Below, piece by piece: positions 53,231 through 61,765 of a DNA stretch of 64,000 nucleotides. Location: the NCBI GenBank assembly GCA_964537055.1, contig CAZHYV010000002.1:62001-126000 (forward strand), in the 5' to 3' direction. The notes below the pieces were generated by a model. It was given only the letters and a program-made list of their open reading frames with translations. It ran no database searches and was not told where the DNA came from. Made by a program: the position numbers and the translations under genes. How positions within the stretch are numbered: position 1 is the stretch's first letter; the number at the start of each line of letters is the position of its first letter. Source of the stretch: CAZHYV01 sp964537055 (GTDB lineage: Bacteria; Myxococcota_A; Polyangia; Palsa-1104; JAEUJZ01).

Positions 53231-55162
53231 TTAATCTACCACGACATTAGACCACTTAGGATCGAACCCTTCTGCGGGCGAAGTTGCAGAATTTTCTGCG
53301 GAGGGAGCTGCAGAAGCTGGCGGGCCAATGAACATTTGGGGAGGAGAGCCGCTTGTCCCTGGACCGTCTGAATCCATCGCTTGGTCATGTGTCATAGGAG
53401 CAGCATAGGCTGCTACCGTCGGGCCTTCCTGCATTTCAACTTGCCTTTGTGGTTCATCATCCCAGATTTTCTTTAAATCACTAACAGAGGTTTGAACCGA
53501 AGATGGTTCTGGTTCCGAGACTGTATGCCCTGGGTAGAAGGGAATCGCTCCCCACTGCACAGGAGCTTGGCCTGGGATCACAACTGCTGGGCCTGGGCCA
53601 GCTGGAACTTCATCCTGAGGAACTTGCTCTGGGCTAGAAGCAGGCTGTTGTTCAACTGGAGCTGCTTGGGGCGCATAAGGTGGTTCCTGGGGCTGCATGT
53701 AGGGTGCAGGTTCCATCACGGGGATCGAATCATCATATGCAGGTTCCTGTACATACGTAAGTCCCTGACCTGGAGCTAGCGGCACCCCATCTGGGTCCCT
53801 CTGAACCATTGGAACTTGGACTTGCGGCTGTGCAGGTACTACATAACCTGGTTGTACATACATAGGTTGTGAATACCCAGGCTGTACATACATCGGTTGC
53901 TGTGGGTAGTAGGCTTGCGGTGCCTGCTGGTACACAGGCTGTTGTGGAACCGCCTGCGGAGCTCCGTAAATCTGAGCACCCAGCTGTCCGTACTGTCCAT
54001 AAGCAACTACCGGCCTTGGCTGCTGCACTGGCGGACGGGCTTGCGCAATCGCAGGACCAAACAACGGTTGTGGTTTCTTGTTAGGAATTTCCACCGTTAA
54101 ACCAAGGATCGCTCGTACCGTAGGAGTACCTACTGCTTGAATCGAAGGGATACCAGCACCAATTGCAGCATTTACAGTTAGCACTTTTGCAAAACCCCAA
54201 TGAAATCCTGCAAGTACTTCTAAGCTATTGTAACCAGACTCAAACGGATGCATCATATTTGTTTGAAACATCATTTCTAGACCGATGTATCGTCGTTTCA
54301 GTGCGTTGGTATAACCAAGCGCAGCACCGATTTGGATCTGCCCTGCCATGGTATTGTCGGCTGCATCAATGCTTCCCGCAGCAGGTCCTGCAGCTAGCTG
54401 GGCAGACGGCCTATAATAGAACCCTGTAGTGAGCGACCACAAAAATCCGTGGCCTTGCCTTCCCATAACACCACCGAAAATAAATTTGGGAAGAATCCTA
54501 AATTGAGCATCGCCTGCCTGCTCAGGATTCGACATCCAGTTTCTTAGCGGCAGCCATGCATCAAGGCCCAAGCTGACCGAACCCCAGTTTAGGTAAGGAT
54601 CATATTTAGATAGCCGAATGAGCAATCCAATTCGAGGGTCATTTACCCCGATCGAACCGGTATTAATTCCTAACCCTGTTGTATCTCCACTATCCAAGAA
54701 GGATACAGGTAAGGCCAAGTTCAAATTGACGTATCTTGACATGGACCAAGCGATTCCCAAGTGTCCGACAAGCATATGCTCAATCGCAGCTCGAGGATTT
54801 TGGCTATGACGCAATACCCAGGGCTGGAATGCATAATCAAGGTTATACCCAATCGCAAAATGCTTTACATTCTTATACCAAGGGTGAGAGACCATAAAGG
54901 ACATTTCACCTGGGGCTGTCGCCTCAAACCGATTCAGCTGAAATCCTTTTAGATCTTCAGCTTGAGCAGCCAGTGGAGCCACAGAAAGCCCAATGAGAGT
55001 AAACAAAGCAAGCTTTACATATCGAAATGATTTCAAAAATGAATATGGAAATGTACGCATACTTATTCTATAGCATTGCTTTGTAAGTTTGTCACGCAAG
55101 AATCGTACAAGGTAGTCAAATGAAGGTGTTTTTTCTGGTTTCCTTGAGAATAATTGGGCCAT
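53231..55162 (-). CDS. Outer-membrane protein with Pro/Gln/Tyr-rich C-terminal region
   Basis: The ATG at 55162 has AGGAG 6 nt ahead. It yields a 34-residue basic stretch before a conventional signal (FRYVKLALFTLIGLSVAPLAAQAED); an alternative ATG at 55060 gives only the conventional signal. A barrel domain follows, with the myxobacterial start LKGFQLNRFEATAPGEMSF, homologous to the OMP at 48307. The second half is low complexity: PQQPMYVQPGY repeats, then Pro/Glu-rich. It lacks the OmpA domain of its relative, so it probably does not bind peptidoglycan the same way. Outer membrane. Confidence 0.75.
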   Translation of the reverse strand: MAQLFSRKPEKTPSFDYLVRFLRDKLTKQCYRISMRTFPYSFLKSFRYVKLALFTLIGLSVAPLAAQAEDLKGFQLNRFEATAPGEMSFMVSHPWYKNVKHFAIGYNLDYAFQPWVLRHSQNPRAAIEHMLVGHLGIAWSMSRYVNLNLALPVSFLDSGDTTGLGINTGSIGVNDPRIGLLIRLSKYDPYLNWGSVSLGLDAWLPLRNWMSNPEQAGDAQFRILPKFIFGGVMGRQGHGFLWSLTTGFYYRPSAQLAAGPAAGSIDAADNTMAGQIQIGAALGYTNALKRRYIGLEMMFQTNMMHPFESGYNSLEVLAGFHWGFAKVLTVNAAIGAGIPSIQAVGTPTVRAILGLTVEIPNKKPQPLFGPAIAQARPPVQQPRPVVAYGQYGQLGAQIYGAPQAVPQQPVYQQAPQAYYPQQPMYVQPGYSQPMYVQPGYVVPAQPQVQVPMVQRDPDGVPLAPGQGLTYVQEPAYDDSIPVMEPAPYMQPQEPPYAPQAAPVEQQPASSPEQVPQDEVPAGPGPAVVIPGQAPVQWGAIPFYPGHTVSEPEPSSVQTSVSDLKKIWDDEPQRQVEMQEGPTVAAYAAPMTHDQAMDSDGPGTSGSPPQMFIGPPASAAPSAENSATSPAEGFDPKWSNVVVD

Positions 55163-55304
55163 AAATTCTCCTGACAATTACATCAAAAAGGGGGAAACTT
55201 CATCAAACTCTTAACTTCATCTCTACCATGGTTTTTTAGAAGTACCAGTGTTTTTTCTACCTTTTCTTACATCCGCGCATTTTGTCTTTCTTTTCTTGAA
55301 ATAC

Positions 55305-55333
55305 TTTACAATGCGGTTTTGGACGCCTACAGT
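55305..55333 (+). promoter_or_regulatory. Promoter with leaderless geometry for the phosphoesterase gene
   Basis: TTTACA, 17 bp, TACAGT; the -10 box ends 9 nt before the ATG at 55343. No Shine-Dalgarno sequence precedes the start. Confidence 0.5.
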
Positions 55334-55342
55334 GTCTGCGCG

Positions 55343-56563
55343 ATGGTAAATGTTCTTATCGTATTAGGAGTCTCCCTGCTGGCCTGCCTTGTCCTTCTTC
55401 GGGTAGGTTTGCCGGGCTTTGGCAAAAAATCCGTGGGTGTTTTTCTTATTTTAGCTGTTTTCATCTTCTTAGCGCGTCTTCCCAGACTTCTTGACTCCCC
55501 TTTGCGCGAGACAATTCTTACCCCCACCTATTATTGGTTGGTTTTATTACCTAGCACCGGCTTACTAATAAGCTTATTCTTACTCTTAGGAAGCTCACCC
55601 CTTTGGTTTTTTCTTGGCATGCTGTCAAAACGAAAGAGTCCCCCATCCGCTCCGAAGGCTCAACCAGCCGATGAGAATCATGTCTCTCGCAGACAAGTTC
55701 TTAAGACGCTTGCCTGGAGCGCGCCTGCAGTTGCCCTAGCAACGGCTTCCTACGGAACCTTTTTCGAAGCACAAACTTTACGAATCCGCCGGCTTAAGCT
55801 CTTTGTCCAGAATTTGCCTACCTCGTTGGAGGGGTTACGTATCGGCCACATTACCGATTCTCATATTTCTCACGATTTTACGTTGATACGGCAGATGGAG
55901 ACAGCATGTGAACGATTGTCTCAGGAAAACCTGGATCTTCTAGTGACAACTGGTGATTTGTGTGACCATGCGCCTCAATTCGAAACTGTCACTCGGCTTT
56001 TAGCCCAAATCCATACAAGGCTAGGTCATTATGCTTGTCTAGGGAACCACGAGATCCACGTAGGTCTTCCTGAGGTACGAAAGGCCCATGAAAGGGCAGA
56101 TCTGCATCTTCTTGAGAACCATCATGTTCAGCTAGGCGATTTGCGAATTGCCGGGGTCAATTACCCCTTTGAAGGGAAACTCAGGCCTCGCATGGAGGCC
56201 TCCCCCAAGGTGACGGAAGAATTCCTTACCCAAGCGTTGGGCGAGGAAGTCAAACAGCCCTTCACCCTCCTTCTTTCTCATCACCCTCATGTCATCCGAC
56301 AAGCGAAGCAGCGGTCTGTTGATCTCATCTTGGCAGGCCACCTTCACGGGGGGCAGATTGGCCTAGGGCCACGATCTCTGATCGAACCTATCTATGGATA
56401 TACGCATGGTCTTTATGAGACAACCAACGATGGAGAGAGCCACAGTCACCAAACCAAGCTGTTTGTTTCTAACGGCTTAGGGCATTGGCTGCCTTTTCGG
56501 TTCAATTGTCCTCCAGAAGCAGTGGTGATTGAACTTACCGGAAGAGAAGGAACGCTAGCTTAG
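55343..56563 (+). CDS. Membrane-anchored metallophosphoesterase (YaeI-like)
   Basis: Three or four N-terminal membrane segments precede a segment SRRQVLKTLAWSAPAVALA that resembles a Tat signal (SRR-x-x-L). The calcineurin-like catalytic domain follows with all metal ligands: GHITDSHIS, TTGDLCDH, LGNHEIHVG, LLSHHP and LAGHLHGGQIG. YaeI-type enzymes dephosphorylate lipids or small phosphoesters in the periplasm. The product has about 406 residues. A longer frame begins at a TTG at 55319, but that TTG sits inside the promoter. Confidence 0.88.
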   Translation: MVNVLIVLGVSLLACLVLLRVGLPGFGKKSVGVFLILAVFIFLARLPRLLDSPLRETILTPTYYWLVLLPSTGLLISLFLLLGSSPLWFFLGMLSKRKSPPSAPKAQPADENHVSRRQVLKTLAWSAPAVALATASYGTFFEAQTLRIRRLKLFVQNLPTSLEGLRIGHITDSHISHDFTLIRQMETACERLSQENLDLLVTTGDLCDHAPQFETVTRLLAQIHTRLGHYACLGNHEIHVGLPEVRKAHERADLHLLENHHVQLGDLRIAGVNYPFEGKLRPRMEASPKVTEEFLTQALGEEVKQPFTLLLSHHPHVIRQAKQRSVDLILAGHLHGGQIGLGPRSLIEPIYGYTHGLYETTNDGESHSHQTKLFVSNGLGHWLPFRFNCPPEAVVIELTGREGTLA

Positions 56564-56703
56564 GCATAGGAAAACGTGCTACCTCTTCAAAAACCGCCAA
56601 GACCTTCTAAGAGGATGAGAATCAGTAGCAACAGGTTGTGGCAAAGTCTATGAAAGGGGAGCAACTAACCTAAGGGTATGACGGGTAGAATTGAGATTGA
56701 AAA

Positions 56704-56919
56704 TTAGGCTTTCGCAGTTTTAGACTCTGGCCTTCGCATATTAGGAGAAGGCTTTTTATGCATTTTGCCAAATTCAAGCTCACAATCCTCATCATCTTCA
56801 GAACATTCGTCTTTTGGAGTACTACCCTTGGCATCGCCCGTATCTGCTTTGGTGTCCCCGATACCACAATTGGCAAATGTCAGCATTGATATTAAACCAA
56901 GAGAAGCTAATAACTTCAT
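56704..56919 (-). CDS. Very small lipoprotein-like exported peptide
   Basis: The product has 71 residues. A strong AAGGAG ribosome binding site lies 6 nt before the ATG. The signal is LLASLGLISMLTFANC, ending in a Cys whose lipobox (ANC) is imperfect. The mature part is an acidic/Lys-rich stretch of 50 residues with a close Cys pair (DECSEDDEDCE). It may be a short lipoprotein or a secreted Cys-linked peptide. Function unknown. The overlapping frame at 56670-56876 has no such start. Confidence 0.55.
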   Translation of the reverse strand: MKLLASLGLISMLTFANCGIGDTKADTGDAKGSTPKDECSEDDEDCELEFGKMHKKPSPNMRRPESKTAKA

Positions 56920-57139
56920 GTGACTCTCCTTCAGAGTTTTTATACTATATTAAATTCTAAATTTAGTGATATTCGCAGACTACGTCAAGAATCAAGATCT
57001 GATTTTATGAAAATTCTTAATCATTTTAGCTTTCTACCATTACTTTTTCCTGACTAGCAACCAGGCCCTCTCCTGGGTTCCTTTTCAAATACAGCCTGCT
57101 CAGCCCTACCAGGTTGATCGGATTAACAAGTGTATGGTT

Positions 57140-58762
57140 TTACGATCTTCCGCTACGCTGGCGTGCCAGAATGCGGATCGGGGTCCCTTCAAACCCAAAG
57201 GTGTCGCGGATCTGATTCTGCAGATACCGTTCATAGGAAAAATGCATCCCCTGCGGATGGTTCACTGAGATCACAAAGGTAGGCGGTTTGGTCTGTGCCT
57301 GGGTAATGTAGTAAAGTCGAATCGGGTGACCTTGGTACAAGGGGGGTGGATGCCTTTCGACAATCCCTTCGAAAAAGCGGTTGAGGGCACCCGTGGACAC
57401 ACGTCGGATAAAGGAAGCGTAGACGCGCCTTGATTCGGTCAGAAGCTTCATAATCCCATGTCGGTTATGGGCCGAACAAAAAACCTCTTTTGCCCAAGGC
57501 ACAAAGTGTAAAATTCTTTCTCGTTCTTGCTGAATGCGTTTCTTTTGGGAGGAATCGATGAGATCCTGCTTGTTAAAAACAATCATCAGCGCCTTACCAG
57601 CCTCTTGAACAAGCCCTGCAATTTTTGCATCTTGTTCGCCGATCCCACTTTTGGCATCAATCACCAAAAGAACGACATCTGCCCGGTTCACAGCTTTTTC
57701 TGCCATGGCAACGGCAATCTTTTCCATCGGCTCGTGGACACGGGCTCGTCTTCGGATTCCTGCCGTATCAATCAGCAGATAACGCTGTCCTTGGTGCTCG
57801 ATCAGGGTATCCACGGGATCGCGCGTGGTACCAGGCTGATCATGGACGATCATCCGTTCTTCCCCAATTAGCTGGTTGATAAGAGAGGATTTTCCAGCAT
57901 TGGGCCGGCCCACCAGAGCGATGCGGATAATGTCATCTTGAATAGGGTGATCCTGTGCACCCTGCTCATCATTTTCATCTATTGAGCTCGACAGCCCTGG
58001 AGATTGGTGTTCTTGGTCAGATACCCCAGAAGATTCACCTTCAGGCACAAGCGCAGAGGCACCGTTTTTTCGCCTCGATGATTGAAGAGAATCCCTCTTC
58101 TTAAGCACTTGGTCGCCGTCCTCCGTCTGGTTTGAAGCATTGGAAGATTTTGGCAAACTCGAAACAATGGCCTCAAGCAGATCGGGCAGGCCTCTTCCGT
58201 GAGAGGCAGAAATTCCAAAGACATGCTGGGCACCCAAAGAGTATCCTTCGGCGACACCGGGCTCATCTTTGTAACCGTCCACTTTATTTGCAACATAGAG
58301 GATCGGTTTTTTTGTTTGGCGCAGGCGGACAGCAATATCTCGATCGTCAGGGAGAAGCCCATCTTTTGCATCGATGACAAACAGCAGCAAATCCGCTTCG
58401 TCGATGGCCAGCATGCTTTGTCTTACAATTTGTGTCGTCACTACTTTGGGATCATCCGAAGATAAATCTAATCCTCCTGTGTCCACCACACGGAATGTCA
58501 CCCCATGGTAGTCACTCTCGCCATACCGGCGGTCTCTGGTGACGCCAGGCTCGTCATTCACGATGGCATGATGGCCTCCACAGAGTCGGTTGAACAAGGT
58601 TGATTTTCCCACGTTCGGACGACCTACAATGGCAATCGTAGGCAGCTCCGATGAGACACTTCGGGATTTTTGGGGAAGTGGATTCACAGCTGCGGATCCT
58701 ACCGTCGGATTCTCTTTCTTCAGAAGAGTTTTTCCAGGTTTATTTGTTGGGCTTTTAGACAT
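57140..58762 (-). CDS. der: Ribosome-associated GTPase Der (EngA)
   Basis: Der binds the 50S subunit during late assembly. It has two G domains: GRPNVGKS (47-54), DTGGLD, NKVDGYKD, then GRPNAGKS (285-292), DTAGIRRRA and FNKQDLID. A KH-like C-terminal domain follows (ERHPPPLYQGHPIRLYYITQAQTKPPTFVISVNHP). The linker between the domains (residues ~205-277) is unusually long, acidic and Ser/Gln-rich; E. coli Der has about 30 residues there. A 40-residue N-terminal extension is also present. The start overlaps the era stop region by 8 bp, so translation is coupled. Confidence 0.97.
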   Translation of the reverse strand: MSKSPTNKPGKTLLKKENPTVGSAAVNPLPQKSRSVSSELPTIAIVGRPNVGKSTLFNRLCGGHHAIVNDEPGVTRDRRYGESDYHGVTFRVVDTGGLDLSSDDPKVVTTQIVRQSMLAIDEADLLLFVIDAKDGLLPDDRDIAVRLRQTKKPILYVANKVDGYKDEPGVAEGYSLGAQHVFGISASHGRGLPDLLEAIVSSLPKSSNASNQTEDGDQVLKKRDSLQSSRRKNGASALVPEGESSGVSDQEHQSPGLSSSIDENDEQGAQDHPIQDDIIRIALVGRPNAGKSSLINQLIGEERMIVHDQPGTTRDPVDTLIEHQGQRYLLIDTAGIRRRARVHEPMEKIAVAMAEKAVNRADVVLLVIDAKSGIGEQDAKIAGLVQEAGKALMIVFNKQDLIDSSQKKRIQQERERILHFVPWAKEVFCSAHNRHGIMKLLTESRRVYASFIRRVSTGALNRFFEGIVERHPPPLYQGHPIRLYYITQAQTKPPTFVISVNHPQGMHFSYERYLQNQIRDTFGFEGTPIRILARQRSGRS

Positions 58763-59801
58763 ATCCCATCTCTCTTAATCCTTGTTGTTTCTGGCTCCAA
58801 TTCTCGTCGACCCGAACGAACAGGTAAAGCTGCACTCCACAACCAAGGAGCTCTTTGATTTCGGCGCGAGCCGCAGTTCCAATGTCTTTAATCATCTGTC
58901 CTCTCTGCCCGACAAGGATCCGTTTTTGCGCTTGTTTCTCCACGTGGATGGTTGCGTCGATGCGTACACCAACGCGCATCCCCTGTTTTGGCCCCTCTTC
59001 AGCGATGTTCTCGGCCCACTGATCCACAGTAACGGCCACTGCGTATGGAATCTCTTCGTGGGTTGCTAAAAAGATTTGTTCTCGGATTTTTTCAGCACAA
59101 AGGTAGCGTTCGGTCCTGTCGGTCAGTGTATCTTTTGAAAATAGCGCTTGGCCTTGGGGAAGAAGCTCTCCCAGATTGGTAAGGAGCCGATCCACGCCCT
59201 CGCCGGTTTGTGCAGAAATGGGGACCATGGATTGAAATGGGAACAATGCTTGCCAGGCCTCCATCGCGGGTAATAGTTGCGATTTATCGCCGAGAAGATC
59301 GACTTTATTGATCGCAAGAAGGACAGGTTTATTTTTTGGAAGCTGGGACGCAATGTAAAGATCGCTTGGGTCAATCAGTCCTGCTTTTCTCGAGTCCTCC
59401 TTCCGTAAAGATTGCACATCGGTCATCAGCACAACAACATCAACCTCGGCCAGCGCGTGCTGCGACTGTTCGTGCATATACTGATTCAAGAGAGTTCGCC
59501 CTTTGCCAGAGGTTCTGTGGAGCCCCGGGGTATCGATAAAAGCAAATTGAGTTGATGCGATCGTAGTAACTCCTAAAAGCCGATCTCGGGTGGTCTGAGG
59601 CTTGGGCGAAGCAATGGCGAGCTTTTCTCCCAAGATTTGGTTTAGCAGAGTCGATTTCCCCACATTGGGTCTTCCCACAATCCCAACAAACCCAGCTTTT
59701 GTAATGGCAGGTTCTTCACCTTTGAAGGGTGAATCCTCCCTGGATTCATCCTGTCTCGCTATAAGATGAGCCCATGGTTCGCTCTGTGTTATTTGCTTCA
59801 T
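58755..59801 (-). CDS. era: Ribosome assembly GTPase Era
   Basis: Era binds 16S rRNA near its 3' end. The G domain carries GRPNVGKS (43-50), DTPGLHRTSGKG, and NKVD. The C-terminal KH domain (YPYAVAVTVDQWAE-like region and LVGQRGQMIKDIGTAARAEIKELLG) binds the rRNA. The length of 348 includes a 35-residue N-terminal extension. The start at 59801 has no ribosome binding site, but the promoter has leaderless geometry. Together with der, which overlaps it by 8 bp, it forms an operon. Confidence 0.97.
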   Translation of the reverse strand: MKQITQSEPWAHLIARQDESREDSPFKGEEPAITKAGFVGIVGRPNVGKSTLLNQILGEKLAIASPKPQTTRDRLLGVTTIASTQFAFIDTPGLHRTSGKGRTLLNQYMHEQSQHALAEVDVVVLMTDVQSLRKEDSRKAGLIDPSDLYIASQLPKNKPVLLAINKVDLLGDKSQLLPAMEAWQALFPFQSMVPISAQTGEGVDRLLTNLGELLPQGQALFSKDTLTDRTERYLCAEKIREQIFLATHEEIPYAVAVTVDQWAENIAEEGPKQGMRVGVRIDATIHVEKQAQKRILVGQRGQMIKDIGTAARAEIKELLGCGVQLYLFVRVDENWSQKQQGLREMGYV

Positions 59802-59809
59802 GGCAGATG

Positions 59810-59838
59810 TTCATACCACGGATCCTTGGAGAGAACAA
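59810..59838 (-). promoter_or_regulatory. era promoter with leaderless geometry
   Basis: TTGTTC, 17 bp, TATGAA; the -10 box ends 8 nt before the ATG at 59801. Confidence 0.4.
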
Positions 59839-59853
59839 CGCAAGAACTGAAAT

Positions 59854-61695
59854 TCACGCTTCGGCGGTTGCTTTCTTTCGTTCTACTAAAACCCCAGAGA
59901 GTGCTCTTACCATACTATCGGTCAGCCCTCTTTCCTCTTCAGGCAATAACGCAAGCGATTCTGCCAACTGCTCAAGCGTTTTTTCTAAAAGCTCTTTTAC
60001 GGCGCCAGACCACAGGCCTTTTTCTTCTTCCTCGTTCAAGCTACGTTCCTTGATCCGAATCTTAAGCATCTCATCCACTTTTTTATAAATGGCAGGACGA
60101 AGTTTTGCAGGGTGAGAGACCGGGCTTAGGCCTTCCTGCCTTAGAGGGATCAAATCCTCTTTCTTGAGAGGTACCAGCGAAGGGGGGCGCCCCAAGATAA
60201 AATTTGCGATCATGGTGCCCAAAATATCTGTGAAGTGTACTTCACCTACAAGCTGGTAGCACGAAGACAGGGTTTGTATGAGTGTTTCTGTACGAAGCCC
60301 AAGACCTACCGTCAGAAACTGACCTAACCCACCGATCTCTTCTAGGGCCGTCGCCGTCTTCTGAATATCGGCCAGTGTCTGGAATGGTCTTGGCGACATC
60401 ATCTTTGGCGTATCAAGACCCCCATGATACATGAGCCTTCGTGGGTGTTGGAATAAGCAATCTATCACGTCGGCGTAGGGCGCAGGCAGAAGGGATGCTT
60501 TGTCCGTCTTTGGTACAAGAGTTGTTAGGCTCTTCTTCGTAAGAATTTGTGCTAATCTCAGCAAGCGGTGAATCAGGCTATACCCTACTTGGAAAAGGCG
60601 CTTTAGCGATATTGTACGTAGGGCTTCAGCTCCCATTTGGATAAACTCTTGCCGTTTTTGGGAGGAGGCCGCTAAATTGTTTTCTTCGTTTTTGCTCTGC
60701 TCTTGCGCCTTTTCCGCAAGGGGCTGAGGTTTTAGAGAAACATACTCAATTCCTAAAGACAAACAGCCCAGTGTATATTCAATGACAGGTTTTACCGCCT
60801 GCGGATCAGTAATGTCCACGGCTTCAGCAGACAAAGCACGATTCAGCAGAAACAGAAGGTGGGGAAATAGCACTTTTTGCTCTTTTGCCGATAATGCCCG
60901 CAGGGAATGACTTAGCAAAAGCTTCTCAGTATGGACCCCATCAATCCAGTCTTGGGGCAAAAATGCTTGGGTTTGCGCCTCTGCCCATACCTCGGCAAAA
61001 TTGGGTCCGGTGCCTTCTCCTATTTTCACTGTGGCTGGATCAATCAGCTGATACATCTGAAGCGCCTCGTACATCTCCACGTAACCCATGTCTGACATAC
61101 GAGCCGAGTGGAACCGGTATGCCGCTTCCTCGGACTCAGGTCCGACGTCCCATTTCACTCCCATCATCACTCGGCGGCCTAAATTCGGATCCTTCATGTA
61201 CAGTGCCTCAAGCAGCCGACCAATTGTAGCGACATTCTGCTTGGAGATAATGTCTACCAAGTAAAACTGGTCTGGGGTCGTGTAAAATTGTCCTTCGGGG
61301 TCCTCGGGAGCCTCTTCTGCGGAAAGCTCGTATACCCGGATTTCATGCCGCAGCCATGTGACGAGAAACTCATGATCAAGCACTTCGACTACCTGCCCTA
61401 TCTTAGCTGGACCCACCTCTAACAATGCTTCCAGCCAGGGAATCATCCTATCAGGAGCGACATGATCCTTCTGCCACGCCTCTAGATCGAAGCAAGCTTG
61501 GATTTGTTCGGGAGAGCAGTGACGCAAAAGCTCGACCGAATCCTGCAGGCCGATTCTCTTTAGCAAAAAGTACATCTCCTGTTCAGGAATTTTCGGGAGA
61601 TAAGTAACAAGGTCGTTCCTCTCAAGAAGCTGGTTAAGAAGCTCCATGGAGGTGGTTCCTTGAGGTGATAAGATAGACACAGGCTTACGGCTCAT
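59854..61695 (-). CDS. DUF6178 family protein
   Basis: The product has 613 residues, is helix-rich and has no membrane segment. The family features are present: MELLNQLLERNDLVTYLPKIPEQEMYFLLKRIGLQDSVELL at the start, the acidic WAEAQTQ.. region, and a long C-terminal helical block. DUF6178 proteins are found mostly in myxobacteria and relatives and have no known function. The ATG at 61695 fits the promoter; the longer frame's TTG at 61734 is part of the -35 box. It lies between era and purB on the same strand, each with its own promoter. Confidence 0.8.
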   Translation of the reverse strand: MSRKPVSILSPQGTTSMELLNQLLERNDLVTYLPKIPEQEMYFLLKRIGLQDSVELLRHCSPEQIQACFDLEAWQKDHVAPDRMIPWLEALLEVGPAKIGQVVEVLDHEFLVTWLRHEIRVYELSAEEAPEDPEGQFYTTPDQFYLVDIISKQNVATIGRLLEALYMKDPNLGRRVMMGVKWDVGPESEEAAYRFHSARMSDMGYVEMYEALQMYQLIDPATVKIGEGTGPNFAEVWAEAQTQAFLPQDWIDGVHTEKLLLSHSLRALSAKEQKVLFPHLLFLLNRALSAEAVDITDPQAVKPVIEYTLGCLSLGIEYVSLKPQPLAEKAQEQSKNEENNLAASSQKRQEFIQMGAEALRTISLKRLFQVGYSLIHRLLRLAQILTKKSLTTLVPKTDKASLLPAPYADVIDCLFQHPRRLMYHGGLDTPKMMSPRPFQTLADIQKTATALEEIGGLGQFLTVGLGLRTETLIQTLSSCYQLVGEVHFTDILGTMIANFILGRPPSLVPLKKEDLIPLRQEGLSPVSHPAKLRPAIYKKVDEMLKIRIKERSLNEEEEKGLWSGAVKELLEKTLEQLAESLALLPEEERGLTDSMVRALSGVLVERKKATAEA

Positions 61696-61705
61696 GGCGA
61701 AACGC

Positions 61706-61734
61706 AGCATACTGGATCGGCTGTAGAAAATCAA
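61706..61734 (-). promoter_or_regulatory. Promoter with leaderless geometry for the DUF6178 gene
   Basis: TTGATT, 17 bp, TATGCT; the -10 box ends 10 nt before the ATG at 61695, leaving a leader of about 3 nt. Confidence 0.4.
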
Positions 61735-61765
61735 TGGATCTTCAGCTCTGCTTTATGCTCACGAG

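Noticed and set aside
53820..53950. Tandem DNA repeats in the second OMP
   Set aside because: They encode the PMYVQPGY-type low-complexity tail and are not a mobile or CRISPR repeat.
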